Shown here piece by piece: positions 1 through 5,995 of a stretch of 6,107 bases of DNA. The notes beneath the pieces were generated by a model. It had not been told where the DNA came from and did no database searches. It saw only the letters and a program-made list of their open reading frames with translations. The stretch's first letter is position 1; each line of letters starts with the position of its first letter. The translations under genes were made by a program, and so were the position numbers. Origin of the DNA: Desulfobacterales bacterium (GTDB lineage Bacteria; Desulfobacterota; Desulfobacteria; Desulfobacterales; Desulfobacteraceae). Location of the stretch: NCBI GenBank assembly GCA_022361095.1, contig JAKSBO010000545.1, positions 1-6,107 of the forward strand, given 5' to 3'.

Positions 1-1
1 C

Positions 2-76
2 TGGCTGGAATGGGGCATGTCTTTGATGAGCATTAATATGGAAAGCCTTCTATATTCCTTGCTTGGAGAAAAATAA
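2..76 (+). CDS. possible 3' end of a plus-strand gene (partial)
   Basis: The frame starting at base 2 is open from the window edge to a TAA at 74-76 and encodes 24 residues ending in SLLGEK. It begins WLEWGMSLM. If real, it is the C-terminus of a gene lying left of the window and converging on uxs. The stretch is too short to assign a family, and a 24-codon open frame is not significant by itself. Upstream sequence would settle it. Confidence 0.22.
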   Translation, partial: WLEWGMSLMSINMESLLYSLLGEK

Positions 77-169
77 GTGGTGGTATAAGGGATCATCAAA
101 AAATATAGCTCCGCTCTTTCGGTTACATGTCAATACTGCCATAACCAAATTCTAAATTTTATCAAGGCC

Positions 170-183
170 GGAATACGTATTCC
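170..183. repeat. 14-base perfect palindrome
   Basis: GGAATACGTATTCC equals its own reverse complement over all 14 bases. Symmetry ends at both sides, since C169 faces A184. It could be a binding site for a dimeric regulator or simply a chance palindrome. No promoter elements can be confidently placed beside it, and no transcription unit clearly starts here. Confidence 0.4.
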
Positions 184-244
184 ATATTCAATAAAGGCCA
201 AATACTGATTTTAAGGGTTCTGGTTGCTTCTTAATATAAATAGT

Positions 245-283
245 ATTGTCGGCAAGAAGCATCCATTCATTAAATGGTTTTTT
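245..283 (+). repeat. 39-base imperfect direct repeat, copy 1
   Basis: This stretch aligns without gaps to 1425-1463, with 33 of 39 bases identical. The last 23 bases differ at one position only, and the final 16 (CATTAAATGGTTTTTT) are identical. The two copies flank the whole uxs gene, 1180 bases apart, in the same orientation. This copy also holds a 5-bp stem, CCATT/AATGG (263-277), followed by six T, which resembles a weak plus-strand terminator. Similarity stops abruptly after the T run. Confidence 0.7.
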
Positions 284-312
284 ATAAAATGTTATAAAAA
301 TAAATGTTATTA

Positions 313-1260
313 TTAAATTTTGACCTCTTTAAAAAATTTTATGGTATTATACAGCCCTTCTTCAAGATCTATCCTTGGTTCCCACCCTAGATTATTTTTG
401 GCCATAGAAATATCCGGTTTACGCTGGGCCGGGTCGTCTAACGGCAGTGGTTTAAAGACAATTTTTGATGTGGTTTCAGTAAATTTGATAATTGCTTCGG
501 CTAATTCAAGAATGCTGAATTCCACAGGGTTTCCTAAGTTAAAAGGGCCGGTAATATTATCTTTTGTTGCCATAAAAGCAATAAATGCATCGACCATATC
601 ATCCACATAACAAAATGATCTTGTCTGGCTGCCATCCCCATAAATAGTTATGGGCTCGCCCTTAAGGGCCTGAACAATAAAATTGGACACCACACGCCCA
701 TCGTTAGGATGCATTCTAGGGCCATAGGTATTAAAAATACGTCCGACTTTGATATTCAAATGATGCTGGCGATGATAATCAAAAAACAGGGTCTCGGCAC
801 ATCGTTTCCCTTCGTCATAACAGGAGCGCATCCCGATTGGATTGACATGTCCCCAATAATCCTCTGTCTGTGGATGAACTTTAGGATCACCGTACACTTC
901 ACTGGTAGAGGCCTGGAAAATTTTGGCATTGGTTCTTTTCGCTAAACCAAGCATGTTGATGGCACCGTGAACACTTGTCTTAGTCGTTTGTACCGGATCA
1001 TGCTGATAATGAATCGGCGATGCAGGGCAGGCAAGATTATAGATTTCATCAACTTCAACATACAGGGGAAACGTAATGTCGTGCCTTAGAAGCTCGAAGT
1101 TGGGTTTCCCTAAAAGATGTTCAACATTTTTTTTCTGGCCGGTGAAATAGTTGTCTAAACATAAAACATCGTCCCCATGTTCAACAAGCCTTTCGCACAA
1201 ATGGGACCCTAAAAACCCGGCGCCGCCGGTCACCAAAACGCGCTTTCGTATATGTTTCAT
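313..1260 (-). CDS. uxs: UDP-glucuronate decarboxylase (UDP-xylose synthase), SDR family
   Basis: Predicted to convert UDP-glucuronate to UDP-xylose with bound NAD+, in the cytoplasm, supplying sugar for surface polysaccharide. Numbering uses the 315-residue form starting at 1260. The Rossmann motif GGAGFLG is at 12-18 and the NAD-ribose acidic residue, in LDNYFTG, at about 36. STSEVYGDP carries the active-site Thr/Glu at about 119-121. The catalytic pair Tyr148/Lys152 lies in RSCYDEGKR, which is characteristic of UXS rather than of dTDP-glucose dehydratase or Ole[12 protein letters not shown] follows at about 173, and [10 protein letters not shown] supplies the sugar-nucleotide Arg near 280. 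The length is typical of bacterial UXS. An in-frame ATG at 1287 adds nine residues (MRNKRMATQ) but has no Shine-Dalgarno sequence. The 1260 ATG has AAAAGG about 12 bases upstream and places the nucleotide-binding motif at the usual distance. It stands alone, separated from oleC by more than 365 bases. Confidence 0.93.
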   Translation of the reverse strand: MKHIRKRVLVTGGAGFLGSHLCERLVEHGDDVLCLDNYFTGQKKNVEHLLGKPNFELLRHDITFPLYVEVDEIYNLACPASPIHYQHDPVQTTKTSVHGAINMLGLAKRTNAKIFQASTSEVYGDPKVHPQTEDYWGHVNPIGMRSCYDEGKRCAETLFFDYHRQHHLNIKVGRIFNTYGPRMHPNDGRVVSNFIVQALKGEPITIYGDGSQTRSFCYVDDMVDAFIAFMATKDNITGPFNLGNPVEFSILELAEAIIKFTETTSKIVFKPLPLDDPAQRKPDISMAKNNLGWEPRIDLEEGLYNTIKFFKEVKI

Positions 1261-1302
1261 TTGGGTCGCCATCCTTTTATTTCGCATTTTAGGGGACGTT
1301 TA

Positions 1303-1401
1303 ATGATGGAAAGAATCCTTTGGGCATTGTTTTGCCTTATCGGTTCCTCAGGCGTCTTGGATCTTTCAATGCGAAAACAATTAAAATGTTTGTTCAGTTA
1401 A
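1303..1401 (+). CDS. candidate small hydrophobic protein, 32 residues
   Basis: The frame starts at tandem ATG codons (1303 and 1306) with AGGGGA at 1291-1296, a 6-base spacing that suits a ribosome binding site, and ends at TAA 1399-1401. The product begins MMERILWALFCLIGSSG, a short hydrophobic segment like a small membrane peptide or signal sequence, then has a basic tail (RKQLK). It is divergent from uxs and shares its upstream region. I recognise no family, and a frame of this size arises easily by chance. Confidence 0.18.
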   Translation: MMERILWALFCLIGSSGVLDLSMRKQLKCLFS

Positions 1402-1424
1402 AACAATTCATACCATCGCATTAC

Positions 1425-1463
1425 ACTATCGTCAAGAACTATCCATACATTAAATGGTTTTTT
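1425..1463 (+). repeat. 39-base imperfect direct repeat, copy 2
   Basis: This is the partner of 245-283, with 33 of 39 identities in an ungapped alignment. The right-hand 23 bases match except for A1447 against T267. Here the short stem is reduced to CCAT/ATGG before the T run. The copy lies immediately left of the hairpin pair at 1472-1512 and upstream of uxs on the minus strand, so uxs and its 5' region sit between two like-oriented copies. Confidence 0.7.
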
Positions 1464-1471
1464 GTTTGGCC

Positions 1472-1512
1472 GGAAAGCCACGAGAACCCTCGTGTTCCAT
1501 GCAGGATTGCAT
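1472..1512. repeat. two abutting hairpins
   Basis: The first hairpin has a perfect 6-bp stem, CACGAG (1479-1484) with CTCGTG (1489-1494), and a 4-base loop. It is extended by GGAA (1472-1475) pairing with TTCC (1495-1498) across a 3-base bulge. The second follows with no gap: ATGCA (1499-1503) and TGCAT (1508-1512) around GGAT. Together they form a compact two-stem element about 185-255 bases upstream of the uxs start on the minus strand. I could not match it to a known riboswitch: the loops lack the ACGR of guanidine-II RNAs, and it does not resemble the c-di-GMP-I core. Confidence 0.45.
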
Positions 1513-1595
1513 AAAGCTTTGGATTTTCAGAAACATTTTAATCAGAAAAACATACTTGATTATGGTGTTAATCTGCAATGAGCGAATGAGATTTC

Positions 1596-1628
1596 GCCCT
1601 GCATACGAAAACATCCGGATGGCAGGGC
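1596..1628 (+). terminator. terminator-like hairpin between oleC and uxs, T-rich side on plus strand
   Basis: GCCCTGC (1596-1602) pairs with GCAGGGC (1622-1628), a perfect 7-bp stem. The 19-base loop ends with the palindrome CATCCGGATG (1612-1621), which could form an inner stem. On the plus strand the stem is followed by TTTTGG and an AT-rich stretch, as in an intrinsic terminator. On the minus strand, where it lies about 27 bases past the oleC stop, it is preceded by A's and lacks a following T run. It may still end or stabilise the ole transcript, but its polarity fits the plus strand better. Confidence 0.35.
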
Positions 1629-1655
1629 TTTTGGTTTATTTAAATAGTTTTTATT

Positions 1656-3308
1656 TTATCCTGTAATTAATTCCCGGGCCTTGATTGCAAGTTTTTCCCT
1701 GAAAATTTTGGAGTTGTGCCGGATATCCACAGGAAATTTATGCTCTATGAAAATGTATTCAATACCGGAGGTCAACGGGTTTTGTTCGGCCAGTTCGGAC
1801 AATTCCCGGATGAATTGTTTTTCATCGGATATTTTTTCAAACGGTTCCACAAATACCACGGGGATCTGACGGCTTTTGGGGCCCACTCCGGTGAGCGCAC
1901 TGCGATAAACCTTTTCATGATTGTTGAAAATGGCTTCCACAGGAATGGTAAACAAGGTCTCTTTCCCGGTTTCAACCCGGTGGGCTTTTCTGCCGCAAAA
2001 CCAGATTCTCCCCTTGGAATCCTTCCAGCCCAAATCCCCCATCCTGTGCCATATTTTACCGTCCGGATCTTCTATTTTAGCCTGAAGATCGGCGTTGGCA
2101 TTATTAAAATAATGCTCGGTAACATGGTCAGCCTTTACCGTTATTTCCCCCACCTGATTTTCAGGCACGTCACTGGTTTCCTGGATTCGGGTAATCGGCT
2201 CGTCGGAAATTTCAATCAATTTTACCTTTGTATCCGCAATGGGCCGCCCCACACACATGCCAAACCCCTGCTCCGATAATTTCCGGGTTTCAGAAAGGAT
2301 TTCATGGGAACCGATGGATATGATGGGAACCGCTTCCGTGGCCCCGTAGGGCGTATGAATCTGGGTGTTCTCGGAGAGCATGGATGAGAACTGTTCAATA
2401 TTGGCGGGACTTACCGGGGCTCCTGCAGACACCACCCGGCGCAATGACGGCAGTTTAATTTCATTTTCCTTTCCGTATTTTCCCACCCGGTTCAACAGCG
2501 CCGGGGATGCAAACATATTGGTCACACCATGGTTTTCAATGGCTTCTATAATTTTTATAGGATTCACAAGGGCAGGTTTTGTCGGATCCATATCCGGGAT
2601 TACTGCCGTCATGCCCAGGGCAGGATCAAACAAAGCAAAAAGCGGAAAAGTGGGCAGGTCCACCTCATCAGGTGCAATTTGAAAATGGGACCGGATCTGA
2701 CGGATCTGGGCCTCAAAGTTCCCATGGGTGTATATAACACCCTTGGCAGGGCCTGTGGAGCCGGTTGTAAATACAATGGCTGCGGTTTCGTTTGCCGCGG
2801 TCTGTACCTGTTTAAAAGGAGTGCCCGGAAACCTGTTCATCAGCTGATCCAGGGTATGCCCGCCCCAGAACCATTTTCTGCCCACGGTCACCCACCGTTT
2901 CACGGTCTTAAAATATCCGGGGCGCAGGGTTCGAAGCACATGTGCCTTTTCAATGCCGATAAAGGCTTTGGGCCGGCTTTGGGAAAGGCATTGCAGCATC
3001 CGGTCAATCCCCATGCCGGGATCCACCACCACTGGCACGGCCCCCACCTTGAACATGGCAAAGACCGTAAGAAAAAAGTCCATGCCCGGGGTCACCATCA
3101 AAATGGTACGGGTTCCCCGGCCAATACCGATACTGTCAAGACCTGCAGCAAGACTGTCGGACTGCTGGTCAAGCTGGCGAAAGGTCAACTGGCTGTACAA
3201 AACCCGCCCGGCCCTGTCCCGGGAGGCAGGATAGACCACGGCCCGTTTGAACGGAAAGGTTTCAGCAGATTGTTTCAGGCTTTGGGCAATATTTGTATAG
3301 CGTGTCAT
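1656..3308 (-). CDS. oleC: OleC-type beta-lactone synthetase (AMP-dependent synthetase/ligase superfamily)
   Basis: Belongs to the acyl-adenylate-forming superfamily. In the Ole pathway OleC uses ATP to turn a 2-alkyl-3-hydroxy acid into a cis-beta-lactone, the precursor that OleB decarboxylates. The protein has 550 residues, the usual full length. Visible motifs are the phosphate-binding loop TTGSTGPAKG at 181-190, TPYGATEA at 319-326, the ribose-binding Asp425 in HRMGDLGW, the hinge GRIWFCGRKAHRVET from 433, and a C-terminal HNSKIFREKLA with the probable catalytic Lys534. The VDIRHNSKIFREKL tail is the strongest pointer to OleC rather than an ordinary fatty-acyl-CoA ligase. Its ATG overlaps the stop of the membrane-protein gene (ATGA), and no Shine-Dalgarno is visible upstream (A/T-rich AAAAGATGTTTTT), so translation probably depends on coupling. 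An acyl-CoA ligase is the less likely alternative, given the oleA and oleB neighbours. Confidence 0.88.
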   Translation of the reverse strand: MTRYTNIAQSLKQSAETFPFKRAVVYPASRDRAGRVLYSQLTFRQLDQQSDSLAAGLDSIGIGRGTRTILMVTPGMDFFLTVFAMFKVGAVPVVVDPGMGIDRMLQCLSQSRPKAFIGIEKAHVLRTLRPGYFKTVKRWVTVGRKWFWGGHTLDQLMNRFPGTPFKQVQTAANETAAIVFTTGSTGPAKGVIYTHGNFEAQIRQIRSHFQIAPDEVDLPTFPLFALFDPALGMTAVIPDMDPTKPALVNPIKIIEAIENHGVTNMFASPALLNRVGKYGKENEIKLPSLRRVVSAGAPVSPANIEQFSSMLSENTQIHTPYGATEAVPIISIGSHEILSETRKLSEQGFGMCVGRPIADTKVKLIEISDEPITRIQETSDVPENQVGEITVKADHVTEHYFNNANADLQAKIEDPDGKIWHRMGDLGWKDSKGRIWFCGRKAHRVETGKETLFTIPVEAIFNNHEKVYRSALTGVGPKSRQIPVVFVEPFEKISDEKQFIRELSELAEQNPLTSGIEYIFIEHKFPVDIRHNSKIFREKLAIKARELITG

Positions 3309-3985
3309 AAAAACATCTTTTTTATTTTATACAGGGTCCCTTTGATCATGCCTTCGGGGGCCTTAGGCATGGCGTCTTTTAGCGGGCCTGTCAGTTCCTG
3401 GGCTTTTTCCAGGGCCTCGTTGGCAGCCTGGGTCATCTGTTCGGCAGTCTGATCAATTTTTTCCTGTCCCAGGGTCTGGTTCACCTGGAACAGAACAAAG
3501 GTTTCTTTAATGGGTTTTTCCAATTTTTCAAAGGATTTTTTTAAAGACTGCATGCCTTTGTCCCATTCCTTTTTCTGGCCGTCTGCAATCTTCTTTTGAT
3601 CCGGGTACTTGGTGCCCACGGCATCAATACGGGCAATTTCTGTTTCAAATAAAACCATCTCCCCGTTAAACGCCACCAGGGCATCATAAAGTTCGGGCAT
3701 TCGGGTAAAACAAAAGACAAGCATCTCCTCGGGAAGGGTGACATGGGAAAGGGAGATGGATTGATAAACCCGTCCGTCTTCGCCGCCTGAACCTGCAAAA
3801 AATTTGGTGTAGGCAAAAGATCCGCCGCCCAGCCCCCCCAGAATCAGCAAGATAAGCAGAATAGTGCTCAGCTTTTTTATTAATGGTTTTTTCTTGGGGT
3901 CAGCCGGTTTGGATTTTTCATCGCTCTTTTCCTCGACAGCCGGCTCCCCGGGCGCATCTTTTTTTTTCTTTTTTAAAAATCCCAT
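3305..3985 (-). CDS. unrecognised single-TM protein with charged helical domain, coupled to oleC
   Basis: A 226-residue protein whose family I do not recognise. Residues 1-38 are very charged, with lysine runs at 5-9, 31-33 and 37-38 and a Pro/Glu/Lys-rich linker. One membrane segment follows at about 39-60 (leucine/isoleucine then glycine-rich, ending FAYTKFF). The basic N-terminus predicts N-in, placing about 165 residues outside the cytoplasmic membrane. That part is mostly helix-forming and charged, and 130-205 looks like a possible coiled coil. No enzyme motif is visible and the only cysteine is Cys92. The N-terminal layout recalls FliL, but the rest does not. The ATG has a good Shine-Dalgarno (GAGGTG). 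The gene lies 52 bases after oleB and overlaps oleC by 4 bases, so it is firmly inside the ole operon. A role as membrane anchor or in product handling is inference only. Confidence 0.85.
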   Translation of the reverse strand: MGFLKKKKKDAPGEPAVEEKSDEKSKPADPKKKPLIKKLSTILLILLILGGLGGGSFAYTKFFAGSGGEDGRVYQSISLSHVTLPEEMLVFCFTRMPELYDALVAFNGEMVLFETEIARIDAVGTKYPDQKKIADGQKKEWDKGMQSLKKSFEKLEKPIKETFVLFQVNQTLGQEKIDQTAEQMTQAANEALEKAQELTGPLKDAMPKAPEGMIKGTLYKIKKMFL

Positions 3986-3987
3986 AA

Positions 3988-3993
3988 CACCTC
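3988..3993 (-). promoter_or_regulatory. ribosome binding site of the membrane-protein gene
   Basis: On the minus strand GAGGTG stands two bases before the ATG at 3985, in the context TTGAGGTGTTATG. It supports the 3985 start. Because oleC lacks its own site and overlaps the end of this gene, this site probably sets translation of both. Confidence 0.6.
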
Positions 3994-4037
3994 AATTTAT
4001 CCGGCATATATTCGAAACTCAAAAATCAAAGAAAATG

Positions 4038-4949
4038 TCAGGGTAAAAACTTTTGAATCAATTCAAGGGTGGGGCCGGGTTTATCTTCGAACAGATAATG
4101 GCCGGCGTCCTCAAATACATGGGCACGGGATTGGGGAAATCTGTTTCTAAATTCGTTAAGAAAATGAACGTCAAAAACAAAATCCCGGGTTCCCCATAAA
4201 AACATGAGCTGATCCTGATCAAGATTGCAAAGTGCCTGATCCACCTTCTGAACCCTGGCATAACTTCTGTCTTTTGCTGTTATCGGTATATCCTGGACAA
4301 ATTTTAAGGTGGCAATGCGATTTTGCCAACTGTTGTATGGGGCAACAAGACCTTTTTTGACAGAATCGGCAAGCCGGGTTTCCGCGCCAAGATACAGAGC
4401 ACCCCGGGCAAAAACGTTGGCACCTAAAACAGCCGGTACGGCAAACGGCGCAAAATATTTGATGGCCCAAAGCGCCGCCGGAAAGCGTTTGGACGCCGGC
4501 AGAAAGAAACCGGAGGTGTTTGTGATTACAATTTTATCCACCCGCTCCAGGTTATCCAGGGCCCAGGCAAGCCCGATCATCCCGCCCCAGTCATGGACGA
4601 CCAAAGATATTTTTTCATCGATATCCAGACTTTGGACAAGGGCATCCAGATCCGCCACCCGTTGATCCAATGTATAATCATAATCTTTAGCCGACGGCTT
4701 GTCAGAAAACCCACACCCGATATGGTCCGGTGCAATGGCCCTGAAACGGCCCGACAATCCCGTGATCAGCCGGCGGAAATAAAAGGACCAGGTGGGGTTG
4801 CCGTGGACCATGAGCACAGGCCTGCCGTTTCCCTGATCCACATAATGCATTTGATTCCCGTTGATTTGGGCATAATGGGGTTCAAATGGATAGAGGCGCT
4901 CAAATCCTGTGGTGGAGGTCCGCTGCCCGTTTATAATTCTTGTTACCAT
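4038..4949 (-). CDS. oleB: OleB-type alpha/beta-hydrolase (beta-lactone decarboxylase)
   Basis: A 303-residue alpha/beta-hydrolase of the haloalkane-dehalogenase-like group. In the Ole pathway OleB decarboxylates the beta-lactone made by OleC to a cis-olefin, using an Asp nucleophile. Visible features are HGNPTWSFYFR at 49-59 (oxyanion loop), APDHIGCGFSDKP at 73-85, the nucleophile elbow VHDWGG with Asp120, a helical cap at about 145-225, WGTRDFVFD with acid candidates Asp256 and Asp260, and His284 in DAGHYLFED. A stand-alone haloalkane dehalogenase has the same Asp-Trp elbow and cannot be excluded by sequence alone; the gene order decides for OleB. The ATG overlaps the oleA stop by 7 bases (ATGGTAA), and a G-rich GGGGGTGGA precedes it. 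The N-terminus carries about 16 residues before the conserved YPFEPHYAQ, slightly longer than I would expect. OleB and OleC are separate here, not fused as in some actinobacteria. Confidence 0.88.
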   Translation of the reverse strand: MVTRIINGQRTSTTGFERLYPFEPHYAQINGNQMHYVDQGNGRPVLMVHGNPTWSFYFRRLITGLSGRFRAIAPDHIGCGFSDKPSAKDYDYTLDQRVADLDALVQSLDIDEKISLVVHDWGGMIGLAWALDNLERVDKIVITNTSGFFLPASKRFPAALWAIKYFAPFAVPAVLGANVFARGALYLGAETRLADSVKKGLVAPYNSWQNRIATLKFVQDIPITAKDRSYARVQKVDQALCNLDQDQLMFLWGTRDFVFDVHFLNEFRNRFPQSRAHVFEDAGHYLFEDKPGPTLELIQKFLP

Positions 4950-5995
4950 TCCACCCCCAGAAAGTAGCAGTTAAGTCCGGACCCCACCCCGAGAAAGATA
5001 ACAAAATCTCCAGGGGCAAAGAACCCGCGTTCATCGCCAATGGCTGCGGAAATCGGCAGGGACACCGAACCCACATTGCCCAGAAAAGGAAAGGTGCTGA
5101 AATCTTTTTTCCGGTCGATATTCATGGCAGTATAAAATTTATGGTGATGGCCCTCCCCCACCTGGTGACCCACTATTTTATCCGGCTGATCCGCAGATAA
5201 ATTAAACGCTTTTCGGAACATTTTATAGGTTTCCACAACCAGTTCCACGCCGTGGTCAAGCACCTTCTGGGCATCGGTTCGCATGATCACCCTTGAATCC
5301 GTAGGCATACCCTTACCTTCAAATCCCCAGGAACAAAGATCCCAGTAGCGGATGGCATTGTTCACCACGCCGCCTTTAACGGCATGGCGCGGGGCCGAAG
5401 ATTCGCCCAGGGTACCGTCGGTGAGCAAAATTGCCGCTGCGCCGGAGCCGCCGGTCATGGTGGCCACAGCCTCCCTGTAGAAATCTATGCTTTTGTGGGT
5501 GTTGATCTCTTCAATGGTTGAATCCACAATCTGCCGGGCCGACTCGCAGGAGACCACCAGCCCTGCTTTTATATGCCCAAGCTGGATCTCATTGGCCACA
5601 TGGACCATACCCGTAATCATGCCCAGGCATGCAGATTTAACATCATATACATGGGCGTGCGGCCCCACACCGAGCATGTCTGCCACCGCGCAGGATGTAG
5701 CCGGTTCAAACCCGTCCTGGCATACCCCGCAAAAACACAGGGCTCCCAGCGCCTTGGGGCTGATACCAGCTTCATCCAGGGCCCGCTTGCCTGCCACAGC
5801 CGCATGTTCGGCAATGGTATGGTCCTCATCCCAGTACCGGCGTTCCCGGATGCCGGTCAACGCCTCCAGCTGGCCGGGCACAAATCCCACAGCCTCAAAA
5901 AAAGGGGCAAGCTTTTCATCAATTTCCCGGCTGGTCACGATATGGGGTGCCAGCTCATATCCAAAGGATTCAATAAACACCTTGTCGTACTTCAT
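4943..5995 (-). CDS. oleA: OleA-type thiolase-fold acyl-CoA condensing enzyme (KAS III-like)
   Basis: A 350-residue thiolase-superfamily protein annotated loosely as 3-oxoacyl-ACP synthase III. OleA performs a non-decarboxylative Claisen condensation of two fatty acyl-CoAs to a 2-alkyl-3-keto acid, the first step of head-to-head olefin synthesis. The catalytic triad is visible: Cys123 in VKSACLGM, His277 in VGHQVGEG and Asn307 in FLGNVGSVSLP. Glu97 in CQDGFEPAT corresponds to the glutamate that distinguishes OleA (Glu117 in the Xanthomonas enzyme) and acts as base from the dimer partner. The C-terminal GVGSGLNC is also OleA-like, and the length fits. The start is supported by GGAGG at 6001-6005, six to seven bases upstream of the ATG. 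It heads the recognised operon and overlaps oleB by 7 bases. The CxCxxC at 87-92 is unexplained. Ordinary FabH is unlikely because of the Glu97 motif and the neighbours. Confidence 0.92.
   Translation of the reverse strand: MKYDKVFIESFGYELAPHIVTSREIDEKLAPFFEAVGFVPGQLEALTGIRERRYWDEDHTIAEHAAVAGKRALDEAGISPKALGALCFCGVCQDGFEPATSCAVADMLGVGPHAHVYDVKSACLGMITGMVHVANEIQLGHIKAGLVVSCESARQIVDSTIEEINTHKSIDFYREAVATMTGGSGAAAILLTDGTLGESSAPRHAVKGGVVNNAIRYWDLCSWGFEGKGMPTDSRVIMRTDAQKVLDHGVELVVETYKMFRKAFNLSADQPDKIVGHQVGEGHHHKFYTAMNIDRKKDFSTFPFLGNVGSVSLPISAAIGDERGFFAPGDFVIFLGVGSGLNCYFLGVEW

Larger units (their letters stand above)
77..312. other. AT-rich intergenic region, no gene seen
   Basis: No frame on either strand shows a credible start, ribosome binding site and protein-like composition here. 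The stretch lies beyond the 3' end of uxs and contains a 14-base perfect palindrome (170-183) and one copy of a 39-base repeat (245-283). I see no tRNA or other recognisable RNA gene. The last 40 bases before the uxs stop are almost pure A and T, and no convincing GC-rich terminator stem for uxs is visible. Confidence 0.6.
1288..1655. other. intergenic region between oleC and uxs with hairpins and a repeat
   Basis: No established gene is visible. Longer open frames on the plus strand (one beginning with TTG at 1320) lack a ribosome binding site and recognisable protein features. The region holds repeat copy 2 (1425-1463), an adjoining pair of hairpins (1472-1512) and a long-loop hairpin (1596-1628). 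It must contain the uxs promoter and any oleC terminator, but I cannot place a convincing -35/-10 pair on the minus strand. A 32-codon plus-strand frame with a plausible ribosome binding site is listed separately as a weak candidate. Confidence 0.55.

Noticed and set aside
1..312. CRISPR array, tRNA or insertion sequence in the left flank
   Set aside because: There are no regularly spaced repeats, no cloverleaf and no transposase-like frame; only the two-copy repeat and one palindrome are present.
313..1287. Calling the left SDR gene OleD
   Set aside because: The [18 protein letters not shown] and [10 protein letters not shown] motifs define UDP-glucuronate decarboxylase, and the gene is separated from oleC by more than 365 bases.
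1320..1514. 64-codon plus-strand frame with TTG start
   Set aside because: It has no ribosome binding site, it crosses the repeat and the first hairpin, and no recognisable protein features are present.
2529..3452. Long plus-strand open frame of 307 codons opposite oleC
   Set aside because: It lies entirely across oleC and the membrane-protein gene, has His/Gly/Pro-rich low-plausibility composition, and no ribosome binding site. It is a shadow of the GC-rich codon pattern of the real genes.
3874..3894. Third copy of the repeat suggested by ATTAATGGTTTTTT
   Set aside because: The match is short and low-complexity, and it encodes the lysine-rich KKPLIKK part of the membrane protein.
4038..4949. 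Calling the hydrolase a haloalkane dehalogenase
   Set aside because: The Asp-Trp elbow and HGNPTW are shared with OleB; its 7-base overlap with oleA and closeness to oleC favour OleB.
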